From assembly GCF_010015445.1 (NCBI RefSeq), contig NC_053116.1, positions 31,026,785 to 31,090,784 of the forward strand: a stretch of 64,000 nt of DNA. Direction: 5' to 3'. The position numbers were made by a program, and so were the translations under genes. Below are positions 12,201-25,900 of the stretch, piece by piece. This DNA is from Perca fluviatilis. Taxonomy: Eukaryota > Chordata > Actinopteri > Perciformes > Percidae. Below the pieces are notes generated by a model. The model had not been told where the DNA came from and ran no database searches. It worked only from the letters and a program-made list of their open reading frames with translations. Numbering within the stretch: the first letter of the stretch is position 1; every line of letters begins with the position of its first letter.

Positions 12201-15200
12201 CTATACAGCAATAATCTCCACCTACGTACTGAGCCTAAAATGTGATTTGAAGGATACAATTCACTAAGTGATACACTTCACTAATTTGGTTTGTTTCTAA
12301 AATTAGTCAAACTGACTGACATGATCTCATGGAGATCACTCCATGAGATCATGTAAAGCAAGACATTACCTAAGCATGAATGATTTCTATTGAGTATTTG
12401 AGAAGAATCTGACGTAATACCACACGCAATTAGTTGTGGAACAGAAGGTTTTAGGCAGTAAAGGTAAAGAAAATATTTAGGGTGGCAACTAACAATTATT
12501 TTCTTAATCTTTAAATCTAGGGGATATTTGACATCAGAAAAATGTCCTACTGCCCATGAAATCTCGTTTTTATCTGACTGACAGTATAATGTTAAGAAAA
12601 GAAAAAATGTCTAATTTTCCCATTTATCAGATTAATTTTCTGTCACTCGACTCATCGATTGACGGACTAATCATTGCAGGTCTAAAAATAACTTTATCCA
12701 ATACTCTGCCACATTCTCACCTTGATTCTCTTGAGCAGCCACTGCATGAGTCCCTGCTGAGCTGCCTCGGTGCACAGGCCTGGTCTGAACTCTGCCATAT
12801 TTTCTACGATAGCTGCGGAAGATGTAATACATACAAAAAAAAATTAAAAATCAAAATTTCAGCCTTCACGTTTGGTGTCTGCCCTGCTAAAGTATCCTCA
12901 AGCAAGTCACTAGAAACTTACCGGCTCCAGGGACAGCGCTGTTGCCGACACTTTGAATTTCCTGACAGAGATCAAATAAGTTGGGATGCACTAATCTAAA
13001 ACAGTGGATCGATATTGGTACTGATACGGATCTCCTAAGTGGACAGGTTATCAGGAAGACATGACTAATCCCTATTAAATACAGTTCCTTACTTAATGTC
13101 TGGGAAAGCACTGATAATGGATTAGTATCAGCAAATGCATTCAGTTGAAGTATTGGACAGGAAACGTTGGATTCGTGCAAACACACTACTGATTAGGTGT
13201 CAGACTAAGACCGTACATGAGTCTCAGGCTGTCACACATGACATCTCAACTGAAACACAGGTGGTTGGATGCTAGGGCATTTTCATCATGATTGATCCAG
13301 AGGGGAAAGTCAAATGACAGGTTGAAGTGACATTTGTAAATTACCCAAAAGCAGACTTATCAGAAGAAAAATACAGTTTAAGGCTTATGCTTTCTTTAGG
13401 TTGGTGTGCCTGCCTCGGTACATAATACCACTTTGGTGTAGTCTATAATCAGTGACCACGTTTACAAGCTGTCAATTTTTGGGTTAAGGTCACTATTCGG
13501 GTTTCTGAAACATTCGGAATAACCCGTTTACATGCGTGAGCAGAGAGAGTTACTCCTGTGGAATTTGTAATCAATTGACAATATCCCGACGTAAACGGCG
13601 ACACACTGTCTAGCCTACGGACAACCTGATGACGCAATAACTTTTCGGTCACCTTCTTATAAATCTCACTATCTCGGTACTTTCTGCCGTCAACAAAAGA
13701 CATTATATTCATGGTTTTCACCACACTAATAAAGAAATTGGTTTCCTCCTCGCTCCAAAAGTGTGGTGCTGTGCTGCGTCTCGCCATGTTTACCTCTACT
13801 TCTTGTTTACTTCGGTATACTGCGCGCAGGTTTTCTGCATTGACATAAATATAAGTATATTATTATAGTATATAATTATTACTATAACTATGTTTTCTGG
13901 CGCATACAAGAAGTTCCTCTACTCAAAAGACCAAGATTCCTTGCGAATAGAACATGCGCAGAACACAAATCAATGTTCCTTTTGATGAGGATATGCCGAT
14001 ACGCGTTTACATGACCAAAATTTCGGGTTAGAAAAGGGGTAACCCAGGTAGCATATTCAGATTTATAAAAACCGGAATATGAACATATTCTGGTTTTTGC
14101 CAGTGTTTACATGGCCGTGCGCAACCGGGTTATTGCTAATATTCAGGTTTTGAACGGGTTATTGGCTACATGTAAACGTAGTCAGTGTTAACTCCACGCT
14201 TTGAAGGAAAGTGAAATACAAGTCAACTTTTTATAGAATCATGCGAGTTCTCTCCCAGCTACTTCCAATATTAGAAAGCTGCCTTTGCCACATGATATCT
14301 CTATCAGAGCAGACTGTATCAGAAGGGGACAGATAGAGAGAAAGAGATTATGGGGTGGTGATGAATGGAGGGAGAAGAGGAAAACTAAGGGGAATGGAGG
14401 GGAGGCAAATAAAGGGAGAGGAAAAGCAGGAGGTGGGCAAGGGGGTGGGAGGACAAGTCAAAGATGAGGGATGGACAGCTGAGGGAATGAGGAACACAAG
14501 GAGTGAGGGAATATAACAAGAGCACAACAAACATGGTAGAAAGTGTTTGGAGGGAACAAAAAGGACATAAGACAAACAAAATTTCAAAATAGCAACAACT
14601 GGAGAGAGGGGCAGCAGATGATAGAGAAATGGAGAAATGGATGGAGAGGGAGGGTGCTGAGGGAGAGAGAGGGAGGGCCTTTATCAGTAATTCAAACAGA
14701 GCAGACAGACAGCATCCTGGTGAACAGCAGGCTCAGAGCAGAGAGCAGCCAAGGCAGACAAAAGGCTTATTCAAGCTTGGAGAGCTCCCTTGATAACATA
14801 AAACACACACACACAAACTTGAATAGAAGACGCACAGGCACTGCTCCCTCAATACAACACACACTCGCACACAAAGCCAAATACACACACCTAAACAGCC
14901 CTCCTGACACTCGGCCTCAATTTGGCAAGAAAAAAAGAAATCAAAAACGCATCTCAGTGGACTCATTCAACACAAAAAGAGCTGAGAGGCAGAAAAGTCC
15001 GATTTATGTGAGGCTAAATACAGAGACCATGAGTTCTCAAACTATCTGTTGGCCCATGCAATATCCTCGTCCTCATGTCTACATTTAATGCCACCGACAC
15101 TGATTTTGACTCTCCATAACTAAGAGTTTATACCTCGGATCACAAAAAACTGTTTCGAAAGTGCTTCCTCTCCACCCAAACATTTAAGCGAGACACTGAC

Positions 15201-16355
15201 AGCTTTCTTTCGCTGTCACTGAAAAAGTCTAGGACACTTGGCAGAAGGGGGACACGCTGTTAAAGCTTAAAGAATACAAATAAAGTTGGTCTACGCCCTA
15301 ACCCAAGTCCAGCAGGACTTCCTGTCACTTTACTGCATAAAGCTCTAACACTGGCTCATACACACCTGCAAAGCACACCTCCCTCTGGAAGGGCTTGTCA
15401 TGTTTCAGCACTAAACAACACAGTGGTGATCAATTATTCTTACTCCGAATATTCAAACGCTATTAAGCGGCTACCTTTATCCAAGCCTGGTTTTTAGAGT
15501 AGAGCATCTGTAGCACCTACAGTGTGCAGTGAAATCCCAGATATTTGTCCCACGTTTTGAATATAAATGAAAGCACAAAGCTGTGGACCAACAGCGTCTT
15601 CAAGTCTAGATTTTAGCGGCCATACTACACAGGAACACAGCCATCTTGTTTTGCTGCTGAGATGTATGTACAGTATTGGTAGATGAGTTAATGACATGTG
15701 TGTTTTGTCTTTAATGTCCCGTCTACAATGGAAATAGGCAATGTTTTGCAATGTGTTGGTTAACATCGGCTGCTTGCCTGCATTTTGGCAAATTTCTGAC
15801 CAGTTTAATTTTTTTTTTTATAAATGAACTGCCAGTTTCTACAGCAGTCTGAAACATTAACTTCTATTTACATAGCTAATTAAACCAGGGGCCCGGTTTA
15901 GTGAAAACTCTGAGTTTGTTAACCCTGAGATGAGGGAAACTCTGGGTTTTCCATTTCAGAAAAGGAGGTTAATCAAACCTGACAAAGAGGGTTAACTCCA
16001 GCCCGTTTCAGAAAGAGAGGTAACTTAACCTCAGAGTCAGTTACTGTTAAGTGTTGGTGTTTTTCTAATGTGTACATAGAGAATATAATAATATGATTTT
16101 GTAACAGATGCTATCCGAGTGTGTTCAAAACATACAGAACAAAATATTTCCCCATCCAACACACAGAGTGGAGGCTCATTTGTTTTTAATGTAGTTACAC
16201 TATTAAACTAGGCAGGATTTTCATATGGCTTTTATATAGAATGTTCTATGATTAAACCCCACCTTTTCCACATTTATTTATAGACTCATTTCATACATCT
16301 ATATGAGGTTCAATAAATTGGAAACAAACATTATCATCATCTATCTATCCATCTC

Positions 16356-16416
<61 letters not shown>

Positions 16417-19400
16417 GATTATTAGGAACACCTGTAAGATTTCTCGTTAATGCAATTATCTAATCAACCAATCACATGGCAGCTGCTTCAATGCATTTAG
16501 GGGTGTGGTCCAGGTCTAGACATTCTCCTGAACTCCAAACTGAATGTCAGAATGGGAAAGAAAGGTGATCTAAGCAACTTTGAGTGTGGCATGGTTGTTG
16601 GTGCCAGATGGGCTGGTCTGAGTATTTCCCAATCTGCTCAGTTACTGGGATTTTCACGCACAACAATTTCTAGGGTTTACAAAGAATGGTCTGAAAAAGT
16701 AAAAACATCCAGTATGCTGCAGTCCTGGGGGGCCAAAATGCTTTGTTGATGCTAGAGGTCAGAGGAGAATGGGCTGACTGATTCAAGCGGATAGAAGATC
16801 AACTTTGACTCAAATAACCACTCGTTACAACCGAGGTACGCAGCAAAGCATTTGTGAAGCCACAACATGAACAACTTTGAGGCGGATGGGCTACACCAGC
16901 AGAAGACCCCACCGGGTACCACTCATCTCCACTAAAAATAGAAAAAAGGGGCTACAATTTGCACGAGCTCACCAAAATTGGACAGTTGAAGACTGTAAAA
17001 ATGTTGCCTTGTCTGATGAGTCTCAATTTCAGTTGAGACATTCAGATGGTAGAGTCATAATTTGGCATAAAAAGAATGAGAACATGGATCCGTCATGCCT
17101 TGTTACCACTGGGCAGGCTGGTGGGGGTTATATAATGGTGTGGGGGATGTTTTCTTGGCACAATTTAGACCCTTTAGTACCAATTGGGCATGGTTTAAAT
17201 GCCACAGCCTACCTGAGCATTGGTTGTGACCATGTCCATCCTTTTATGACCACCATGTACCCATCCTCTGATGGCTACTCCCAGCAGGATAATGCACCAT
17301 GTCATAAAGATCCAATCATTTCAAATTGGTTTCTTGAACATGACAATGAGTTCACTGTACTAAAATGGCCCCCACAGTCACCAGATTTCAATCCAAAGAG
17401 AACAGCTTTGGGATGTGGTGGAACGGGAGCTTCATGCCCTGGATGTGCATCCCCCAAATCTCCATCAACTGCAAGATGCTATCCTCTCAATATGGGCCAA
17501 CATTTCTAAAGAATGCTTCCAGCACCTTGTTGTATCAATGCCACGAAGAATTAAGGCAGTTCTGAAGGCGAAAGGGGGTCAAACACGATATTAGTAGGGT
17601 TTTCCTAATAATCCTTTAGGTGAGTGTATATATAGTATATATATAAATAAAAAATATAGTTGTGTGAAAAGTTGTTTTTACAATTCATGTTTATAAATCA
17701 GCTTACGGGCCAACTAAGTTAATAAGCTAATTTAGGGATTGTAAAAAATGCCAGTGATGTTAACATGTACCATCGTACTGAAAAGTTAAGTGACAGTGAC
17801 ATTTTTCACCATAGCTATTGTAATAAGATACTGCACAAAGTAGTTAGAAACATGGGTAAGTGCGCCAAAGATCATCTTTTTTAATCCGATCTCTGTGGTG
17901 GATGTGGTGGTGTCAGGCTATATGACCTTCTCAAAAATGTGAATGTGTTCCCAACTTTGAGAAATGTATAGTAGGCCGTGTGAACTGATCATGAACCAAG
18001 ACTTTTGACTTCTGCTTACTATAGCCGATGACAGCGACCAGAACACAAGAGAGAAACTGGAATCGAAATGAATTTAAAAATGGGTGGGCGGGTGGGGTGA
18101 TCAATACGAACCGGTGGGTTGACCTGGGAGGGACTTTGCATAATACAGTTGTCAATAATAAACTGTGATACTATTGTTGATTTGTACTTGTGTTCTCTGA
18201 TGGCCAACACAGAACAGATGCAGAACTGCTGTGATGTGATGCTTTTTTTTTTCTACACCGACTAACTTCATATACTTTTCAACCATGCAATGAATGTAAA
18301 ATATGAGAAACAGGACATCAACAGTCTCCATATTTCGTTCCTGGCACCTGCTTTGTTGGTCAGTTTAACTGGTCTAGGATTCAGTTCCAAACATGATGAA
18401 TGTTTGAACACAGTATGCCAAGTTTTCAGCTGTTTGATTCAGTATAGGGTAAAAAAATAAATAAAAATTAAGCTCATATTTATGAAAGGCCAATAACTGA
18501 AAATGTACTGCATATATGCTACAATACCTTTGGCTGCAGCTCAGTCCAGCCAACCTGGACAAAACTGGTTACATGATTACAATATATAACTACTTCACTT
18601 ACAAAGACATGATATGACATTATGGAGTGTTGCTTTTATTATGTCTACTATGAGTCCAGTATATGGCAATGAGTTTTTGGGGGATGAAATAATAAACTTA
18701 ATCAACATTAACTAAAATACAATTTCTGTTTATGTTGATGGAAGTTTGCTTCAGGACAAACAGCTACATTTGTCAAGGCCTTGGTGTACATTTCCTTACC
18801 CAGTGTGTTATAGATGCCATCAGCCTCCTCCTTCACCTGCTCATCCAGCCGCTCCATATTCTGCACCAGCAAGGCCACAACTTGACCCTCCAACTACAGA
18901 CACAGAAAGATCAAGTTCAGGGTTCTGACACATTTTTACCACACCCAGAGGCAAATCCAAGTACATCAAGGATGAAACACTTCATTCCTCTACATAAGTG
19001 CTTTAAAAACCTTCTCAGAGTTTTCCTGACAGAATTTTCTTGACCCCAAACAGATTTGTTTATTGATTAGTGACAGCACTAGGGCTGGGTATCGGTAGGC
19101 CTACTCGATACCTTTAAAAAAAAAAAAAGAAAAAAAAAAAGGTATGACCGAAATATCCCAGTGCCGAGTCGTATTGAAACTTTTCCAGTCAAGTGATACT
19201 AGCATTCAGCCATTTAAAAAAAATGATTTGTAAGGTTTTGCTCGCAGCCAATCACCGCAAGCGTTTCATTTTTGAATGCACTGTGTGATTGGCCCACTAC
19301 CCCAGCAGCTACAACCCATACAGTCTCTGGTGTGGTAAAGCTGAGTGCAGCGTATGACAGAATTGGCAGTTCAGCTTGCAAAGATGCTACTAAAATGTTA

Positions 19401-19864
19401 GAAAATACACACGCCTGTGTGGTGTAGCCAATCATTTGGATGGGGAGGAGTGGTGGTGGCATTTTACGCAACTGAATGCTACCATTCTCACATGATGGCT
19501 ATCAAATGAAGTAGAATTTTTTTTTAAATAAAATGTAGTACTCTATTGGCATTGATATGACCACTTTTAATTTAGTACTCTATTGGCATTGGTATGAACA
19601 GTTTTAATTTAGTACTCTATTGGCATTGGTATGACCACTTTAAAAAAGGTACTGGTATCTTATTTTTAATTTTTTTTAAACGATACCCAGCTCTAAGTAA
19701 CACTCAGTAACACATTTTTGCACTTACAAAGCTCATCTTGCATTAAAATGAAATATATATGACATCACTCAACCCACAAACATGTTTCCCCATCTCATCA
19801 TGACTACTGTGTAATATGAAGTATGTTGGAGTTGGGCATATGGATTAATACAACCTTTATTATT

Positions 19865-19926
<62 letters not shown>

Positions 19927-22900
19927 AAAGAAGAACAGAACACTTTTCAATTCTCTCCACTTTCAACGTTTTCCAATGTGTTGGAAGTATGTCAACTGAA
20001 TACTTATCTTTATATTTTGCAACATTATGTGATGATTGAGAAGAAAACTGACGAGCTCATTTCACAAAGAGAAAATAATGCAGAGGCAGGGATGGCAAAG
20101 TAAATGTTCACTTTTAAGCCTCAGTCTTGGCAGAAGAAACTTGGTTCCTGACTGAGCATCTCCGAACATGTCCAAGTGTTATCAGTCAAGTCAAGAGTGG
20201 AGACTCATAGCCAAACAGAGCTTGCGGGGTGCCCTCTGGCTGAATAAAAGTACTATTACAGATGGAAGAAGACGACCGTTGACACAGATTTATGAGCCAA
20301 AAGAGACCGTTGTGGATCATTTTGATTCATCTTATCAAGGATAACACCTGGCCTTCTGGCAACAAGGACAGAGGAGCTGGAGCTTACAGCAAAGAGGAGA
20401 GAAATGGATTCAACCGAGCCCTGCTGCCCTGAAACCGTTTCCCTTGGAAGCAGCTGTAAAGAAGAGTGTGGTGGCGCTCCATTGCACGGTAAATGGAATG
20501 CATTCATATAATGCCTTTATCCTGGGAGCGCTGCAGAGCCACCTGAGCTACTGTCTCGCCCACTAACACATCACAGGAAAATTCACACACACACCTGTCA
20601 AGGGGATTTGACATTCATCCAATTGTCCCTACAATTGTTCCTGTCAGATACTAACCAGCCAACTAGTTAACAAAAAGAAAATGCACTCAGAAAGATGTGT
20701 TCTTAAGCCATTATTCCATCTTTTCAGTAGAAAATGACATTACATTATTTCAACTAACAACATATTATACTGAAATGGAAAGGCAAATCTAATTATGTGC
20801 AATGTTATTGCCATTACAATGTCAGATGATCTATGAGCTAGCTACATGCAGAGTTTTGTTCGCATCCTCAAGCACATTTAGGTTAAACAATCCACCAATA
20901 GAGCTGTGTATGGATGTGTTTTTGGAACTGGTGACAAATAAAGGAGTGCTGTGGTTTGGAGCAAGCAACTGCCTACACAGCAATACACTACGCCTCCTCT
21001 TTACAGTGTCGTTCAGTCCAGGTCATGAGTGCTAAACTAAAAGGCTGACATTTTCTCAGCTCTGACAACGCTCTGCTCGGTCTTAAAAGAAGCCAGCAAT
21101 TATTATACAGGTTATTGGTTGTGGTTAATGGTTAAATAATGTGTCACATAACATACAAATCATTATATTTCTAATTCATATATATCACTGTGTGCCTCAA
21201 TGTAATGTCTCTTTCACTTAACTACTGAATGAAAGAGTAAAATATGTAATTAGATAGCTCAAAGACCGTTGAAACATCGGGTAAAACGGGTCATTCATTG
21301 TAGCAAGAAACAACTGCCCTGATGAATGCCACTGGGATGTAGCCTGGCTCAAAATGTTTCCACGTTCAAGCCAACAGATTCTTTGATGAAGTGTAATAGT
21401 GACGGCCGCGAAAGGAGCCGCTGCACACAGTTCTGTCCTCCATTATAGGAATATCAGCACATTATTGTAGTTTGACCTTTGTCTGTGTCCCTCTAAATGT
21501 CAGCTCACATAATGGCGTATCAAAAATCATCCCTGGTTCATACACAGAACAACGAAAACGACAAAAGAGGGCTAAAAGCACAAAAGAAAAGAGACAGAAG
21601 AGGTCAAACATAGAGCTGATGCAGACATAGCTGGGGGAGGGGGGGGGGGCAAAAGATAGATAACTAAAAAGTGTTAGAGGAGATGCTAAAACTATATGGT
21701 TGACATTACACTTTAAAATACTTTTATCTCCCTTTGACCACGTTCTTGTCACTATGTAAAATCTCAAATCTATTTCACTGCCACAACAACTCACACTGGT
21801 ATACAACAAAAAAAAAAGAGTGGCAAAGATACATTAATAAGAATGTAACCATGACAGAAAGCACAAAGTTAGTTAAGTTACAGTAGGTACCAAAAGTTTA
21901 ACAATTTGTTTTTTTAATTAACATAGTTCTCCATTTAACAATCTGTTAGGGATCTCTTTGGCAGATGGAAAACAATAATTATATAACATCAATCAATATA
22001 TCAAAAACAGACGGACAGACACGGGCCTTGATTGATTAATACCGTTAATCAATCCCTTCTGTCTGGTTTGGATGCCAGAGCCCAGAAACTTTAGTATTGA
22101 CTACAAAAATAACTGCCTCATCAATACCATCAAAGAATTATGTAAATCCTGAACTCACCAGAGCATCTATGAGTACCTCAGCCCCCTCCTCGCTCTCTTG
22201 GAGTGTGTCGATATCTGTCAGCTCCTGCAGCAGGTCCACCACTGCTATGGCAACATGTGGCTCAGGCTAAGGACAATAAGCTTGTGTTGGAAGAGTATTC
22301 CCCTGGCTTTCCATTAAAATGGACAGTTTTAAAAAAGGATTTAAAAAAAAAAATCGCTGGCAAAGATTGCAATTATATAGTTTGGGTGCAGCACCCGAGC
22401 AGTAATAATTGTAGTTTGTCCCCAATGGACTTATTTAGCAAGTTTAGTCTTTAAGCTTTTTGAGTGATATATTTATCATCTGCTCTAGCTTTTCCAATGT
22501 TTTAGACACATATGGTGATAATATCTGTCCAAAATGATGTGAAAAAGAGACGCAAAACTACCACAAAAGGGACACAAGCCGACTATAAAGAGACGCCATA
22601 TGACCACAGAGACAAAAAACAACCCCACAGGAAACACAAATGACCAAAAAGCGACACAACACGACTACAAAGAGATGCAAAAACCCACAAAAAGACAAAA
22701 TCCCCCAAAGAGACACAAAATGTATGGGGAAATTGCCTTTAATTTTATTTTTTATTGAAAAATGTTAACATTTTCTTGAGGAAGGACACCTAAATCCCCC
22801 CCGCCAAATACGCACACCTAAGTCTTCCACAAAGCTTGGGAAAACACTGTACGCTATTTCAGGCTTTGGCTGCACCAGCACTACTTTGTAGTCATTGTTG

Positions 22901-25900
22901 GTCTCTAATGGGATTTGTTGACAAGAAAAAAAACAGAATATCACCGAACCTATTCTTTGAAGACCAATGTGTAATACCAAACTCTATATGAATTGATCAA
23001 AATTGACGGACTGTCTGAATCCATCCATAACTGAAAGGATATCTGTGTTTTCATGACTGAGGAGGCCCAGCAGTGAGTGGACGGAATTAAGCTCCACCAG
23101 CAGGTGGTAGAGGTCTGGCATTGTGGCGATCACGTGCATTTCCTGGATGATGTCATTCAGATCCAGCTCCGACTCCATGAACCTGGTTTAAGGAGCAAGA
23201 CATCTTGGTTAGCATTTCAGGATTCTATGTTACCATTCATCTTAAACCATTAGGTGCAGTAGAGCTATTTGGTTATTATTTCATTTTTGTGATAGTAAGA
23301 CACTAGGGCTGCAACTATTATCATAACGATTATTTTGGTAGTCGAATAATCTGTAGATTTTTTTTCTGATTAGTCAATAATTTTTTTCACGTCCTCCAGC
23401 TCTGCTTCCTTTGGCTGGGGCTCCAGTACATGTTTTACCTCACCTGTTCAAGTCTGTACACTGTAGAAAAAACGAAAAAAAGTTTCCATAAGAGACTTAT
23501 TTTAACGATCTGAAACGCAAGTATCAAACGCCAAACGCAAGTAGCTTTGTGGGCGGATCTCGGGCGCTGTTGCTATTATACCGGCGGGACAAATGACTCT
23601 TGCGCCCGACGCAAATCTAAAATGGGTTGGTCTGAAGTAGCTACATTACTCATAGGTGTGGTTTGGGCGTAACGTGCAATAAACCAATCAGAGCGTCTAC
23701 CATTAGACCGAGATTACCCCACTATAGACGATGCAGCTCTTCTGTCTCTCCTCTCCCGTGCTGCTGCTGCTGCTGCATTTGGGTTAAGTGGCATCGGCAC
23801 ATGCAGTTCAACATCACATCTCCTTAAGTCCTCTAATATTTCCTCATTTATGTCCTCAACACATCCATGATTCATGAAAATGTTGTGTAAAACAAGGTCA
23901 TATTTTTCCTTGTATTTATGTATGGTTTGCAAAAATGGGAACTGCTGGGTCTGTGAGATGAGAGAAGCAAAGTGTGTTCGCGGTGTGCACACTCTACATT
24001 TCGGCCAAGCATGCACCCTTAAAATAGCATCTGAATAACACGCCACTGACTTTAGACCAGGTTTTTCCTGGTCTGTGGCAGAATTGTTTTCTAAAACTGC
24101 TAAATAGCACCAGGGAACGTTTGCGCCGGAACACGCCTCCTCTTTTTGCTGAACCGCCCCCGGGAGCACAGGTTCATTCCTTAATTTACCAACGTGAGTC
24201 TGTGGAGGGAAATGTCTGCTGTGCGTCGGGTGCAAAATAAGAATAATACATGCGTCGGTGTACAAAGTCAATTGCGCTGGGTGCAAAATAGGGCCCCAAG
24301 TGTGTTTTGGTGTATGCTTATTGCATCGTGTGCTGTCGTAGAAACGGTGGTTCCCCAAACAAAGGAAACTGACGCACAGATGGTTTAGCTTAAGCGGTAA
24401 ATATAGATAGTTAGGGTCACAGTGGCCTCGAGCAAAGTACATTGAGTAATAATAAGTGAAACAGGAGCAGAATGTACCGCTTCGTGTGAGAGCAAATGAG
24501 GACAAGACACAGCACAGTGGCCTCGACCCTGGCGTGTGTTGTGTGAAGATAACACTCCCTGTGCTGGAGAAAAGAGGGGGCCCAAGAAAGAAAGTATAAG
24601 AGATGAGGAGAAGTATAGATGGGGGGGCGGGGGGGGCGGGGGGGAACAGTCTAGAAATACGTGGAAATACGCTCAGGCTTTTTGTCTGGAAACTTAAGTC
24701 TCTGCGTGCTTTGTGATCCCACAGATCTTTGTATTGAAACTATGATGCTTGACTGATTAAACAAATGTATATTTGAGTTTATCTTATCGTCTTATTTGGC
24801 TCTTGCTTAGGATCAATGTAATTCCAATTTAACGAATGCGCGGGGATATATAGGTCTTTTACTTGGAGTCAGACACATTGTCCCAAAAGTGGGGACACAG
24901 AGGAGGTAAACCCCCAACAACACCTGTGAATGTCACCTACTTGTCCTGTCTCTGCCTTAACGTAACTTCAGCTCCCATAGCAAAAATTAATTTTCTTTGT
25001 TTACACTGAAATAGCAATATCTATGTAATTACACTTCCATGGAAAGGGGGTATCTAACTATCTCACAGCCAGTGTGGGAAATATTGAGTGATGCGGGAGC
25101 CAGATACAGATGAGCTCACGACACTCACACAAGCACTATTTGTTTTTACAAGGTAAGATTTATATATTTAGCAGCCTATATGGATTTTTTTTTTATATAT
25201 ATTTTTTTAAAAGAAGCGGTCTTCTCTCTTCGTGTCTCTAACGTAACCTCTCGCGCCCAAGTGAGGGAGCAGTACCGCAGCGTGTGGCAAATGTGGCGGT
25301 CGGTTTTGTGACGAAAGGGAATACACTGCCACGGTCTAGCAACATAGCTTCGCCGACCGGAAGTGCAGGCAAATGGGGTTAAGACCGTAAACAAAGAGAG
25401 GAGGGCTAACATTAAAATAAAAATTTTAAAGTTTGCAGGTCGCACAAGTGCGAGTAGTTTTAAAAATGACTCGCAAAACAATTGTTGTTTGGTCGCAGTC
25501 TGGTGCCCTGCCCCTTAAAAACATATATGGAACGACACGTGAATGAAATTATGCGACCACAAATTTTTATAATCAACGTCGTCGATGATGTCGACTAATC
25601 GTTGCAGCCCTATAAGACACACAGTATAAATTTACCAGAAATGTGTTTAAGCATTTGAGAAAAACTGTAATAAACGGTGGTAAGCCCACATGAAAAGTTG
25701 GCTTAATTCACATACAGTAGGTTCGTTATTAGCATGAGTTATAATGAAATCCTCAGCAAAACAGCAAAACGTTGTGAACTGTCAGTGATGGTCTTACTTC
25801 TCTGGGTTGTCCGGAAACTTAATCCTTAGTTCCTGATTTTTGTACGACCTTTTCTCAAAGGTTAGGATCATTTTCTTCACTGAACTCTCATCCACTGGCT

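Noticed and set aside
12556..12999. 147-residue plus-strand open frame
   Set aside because: It runs antisense over ctnnbl1 exon 7 and its splice sites, so it is a shadow.
14543..15088. 181-residue open frame
   Set aside because: It starts in a purine-rich tract in intron 6 of ctnnbl1; composition bias explains it and no domain is visible.
19769..19966. Poly-aspartate open frame
   Set aside because: Made by the (TCA)n microsatellite read on the minus strand.
22257..23030. GT-AG splicing for intron 4, donor GTTATGG after TTTCA and acceptor TTAG before CCTGAGCC
   Set aside because: It is in frame but inserts several residues between NTD and AIAVVDLLQ, where the family has a tight conserved helix, while the AT-AC alternative fits both the protein and U12 consensus.
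23714..24505. 263-residue minus-strand open frame
   Set aside because: It lies inside a hAT element and spans mixed repeat DNA. Only its end ([19 protein letters not shown]) looks protein-like, and no domain was recognised.
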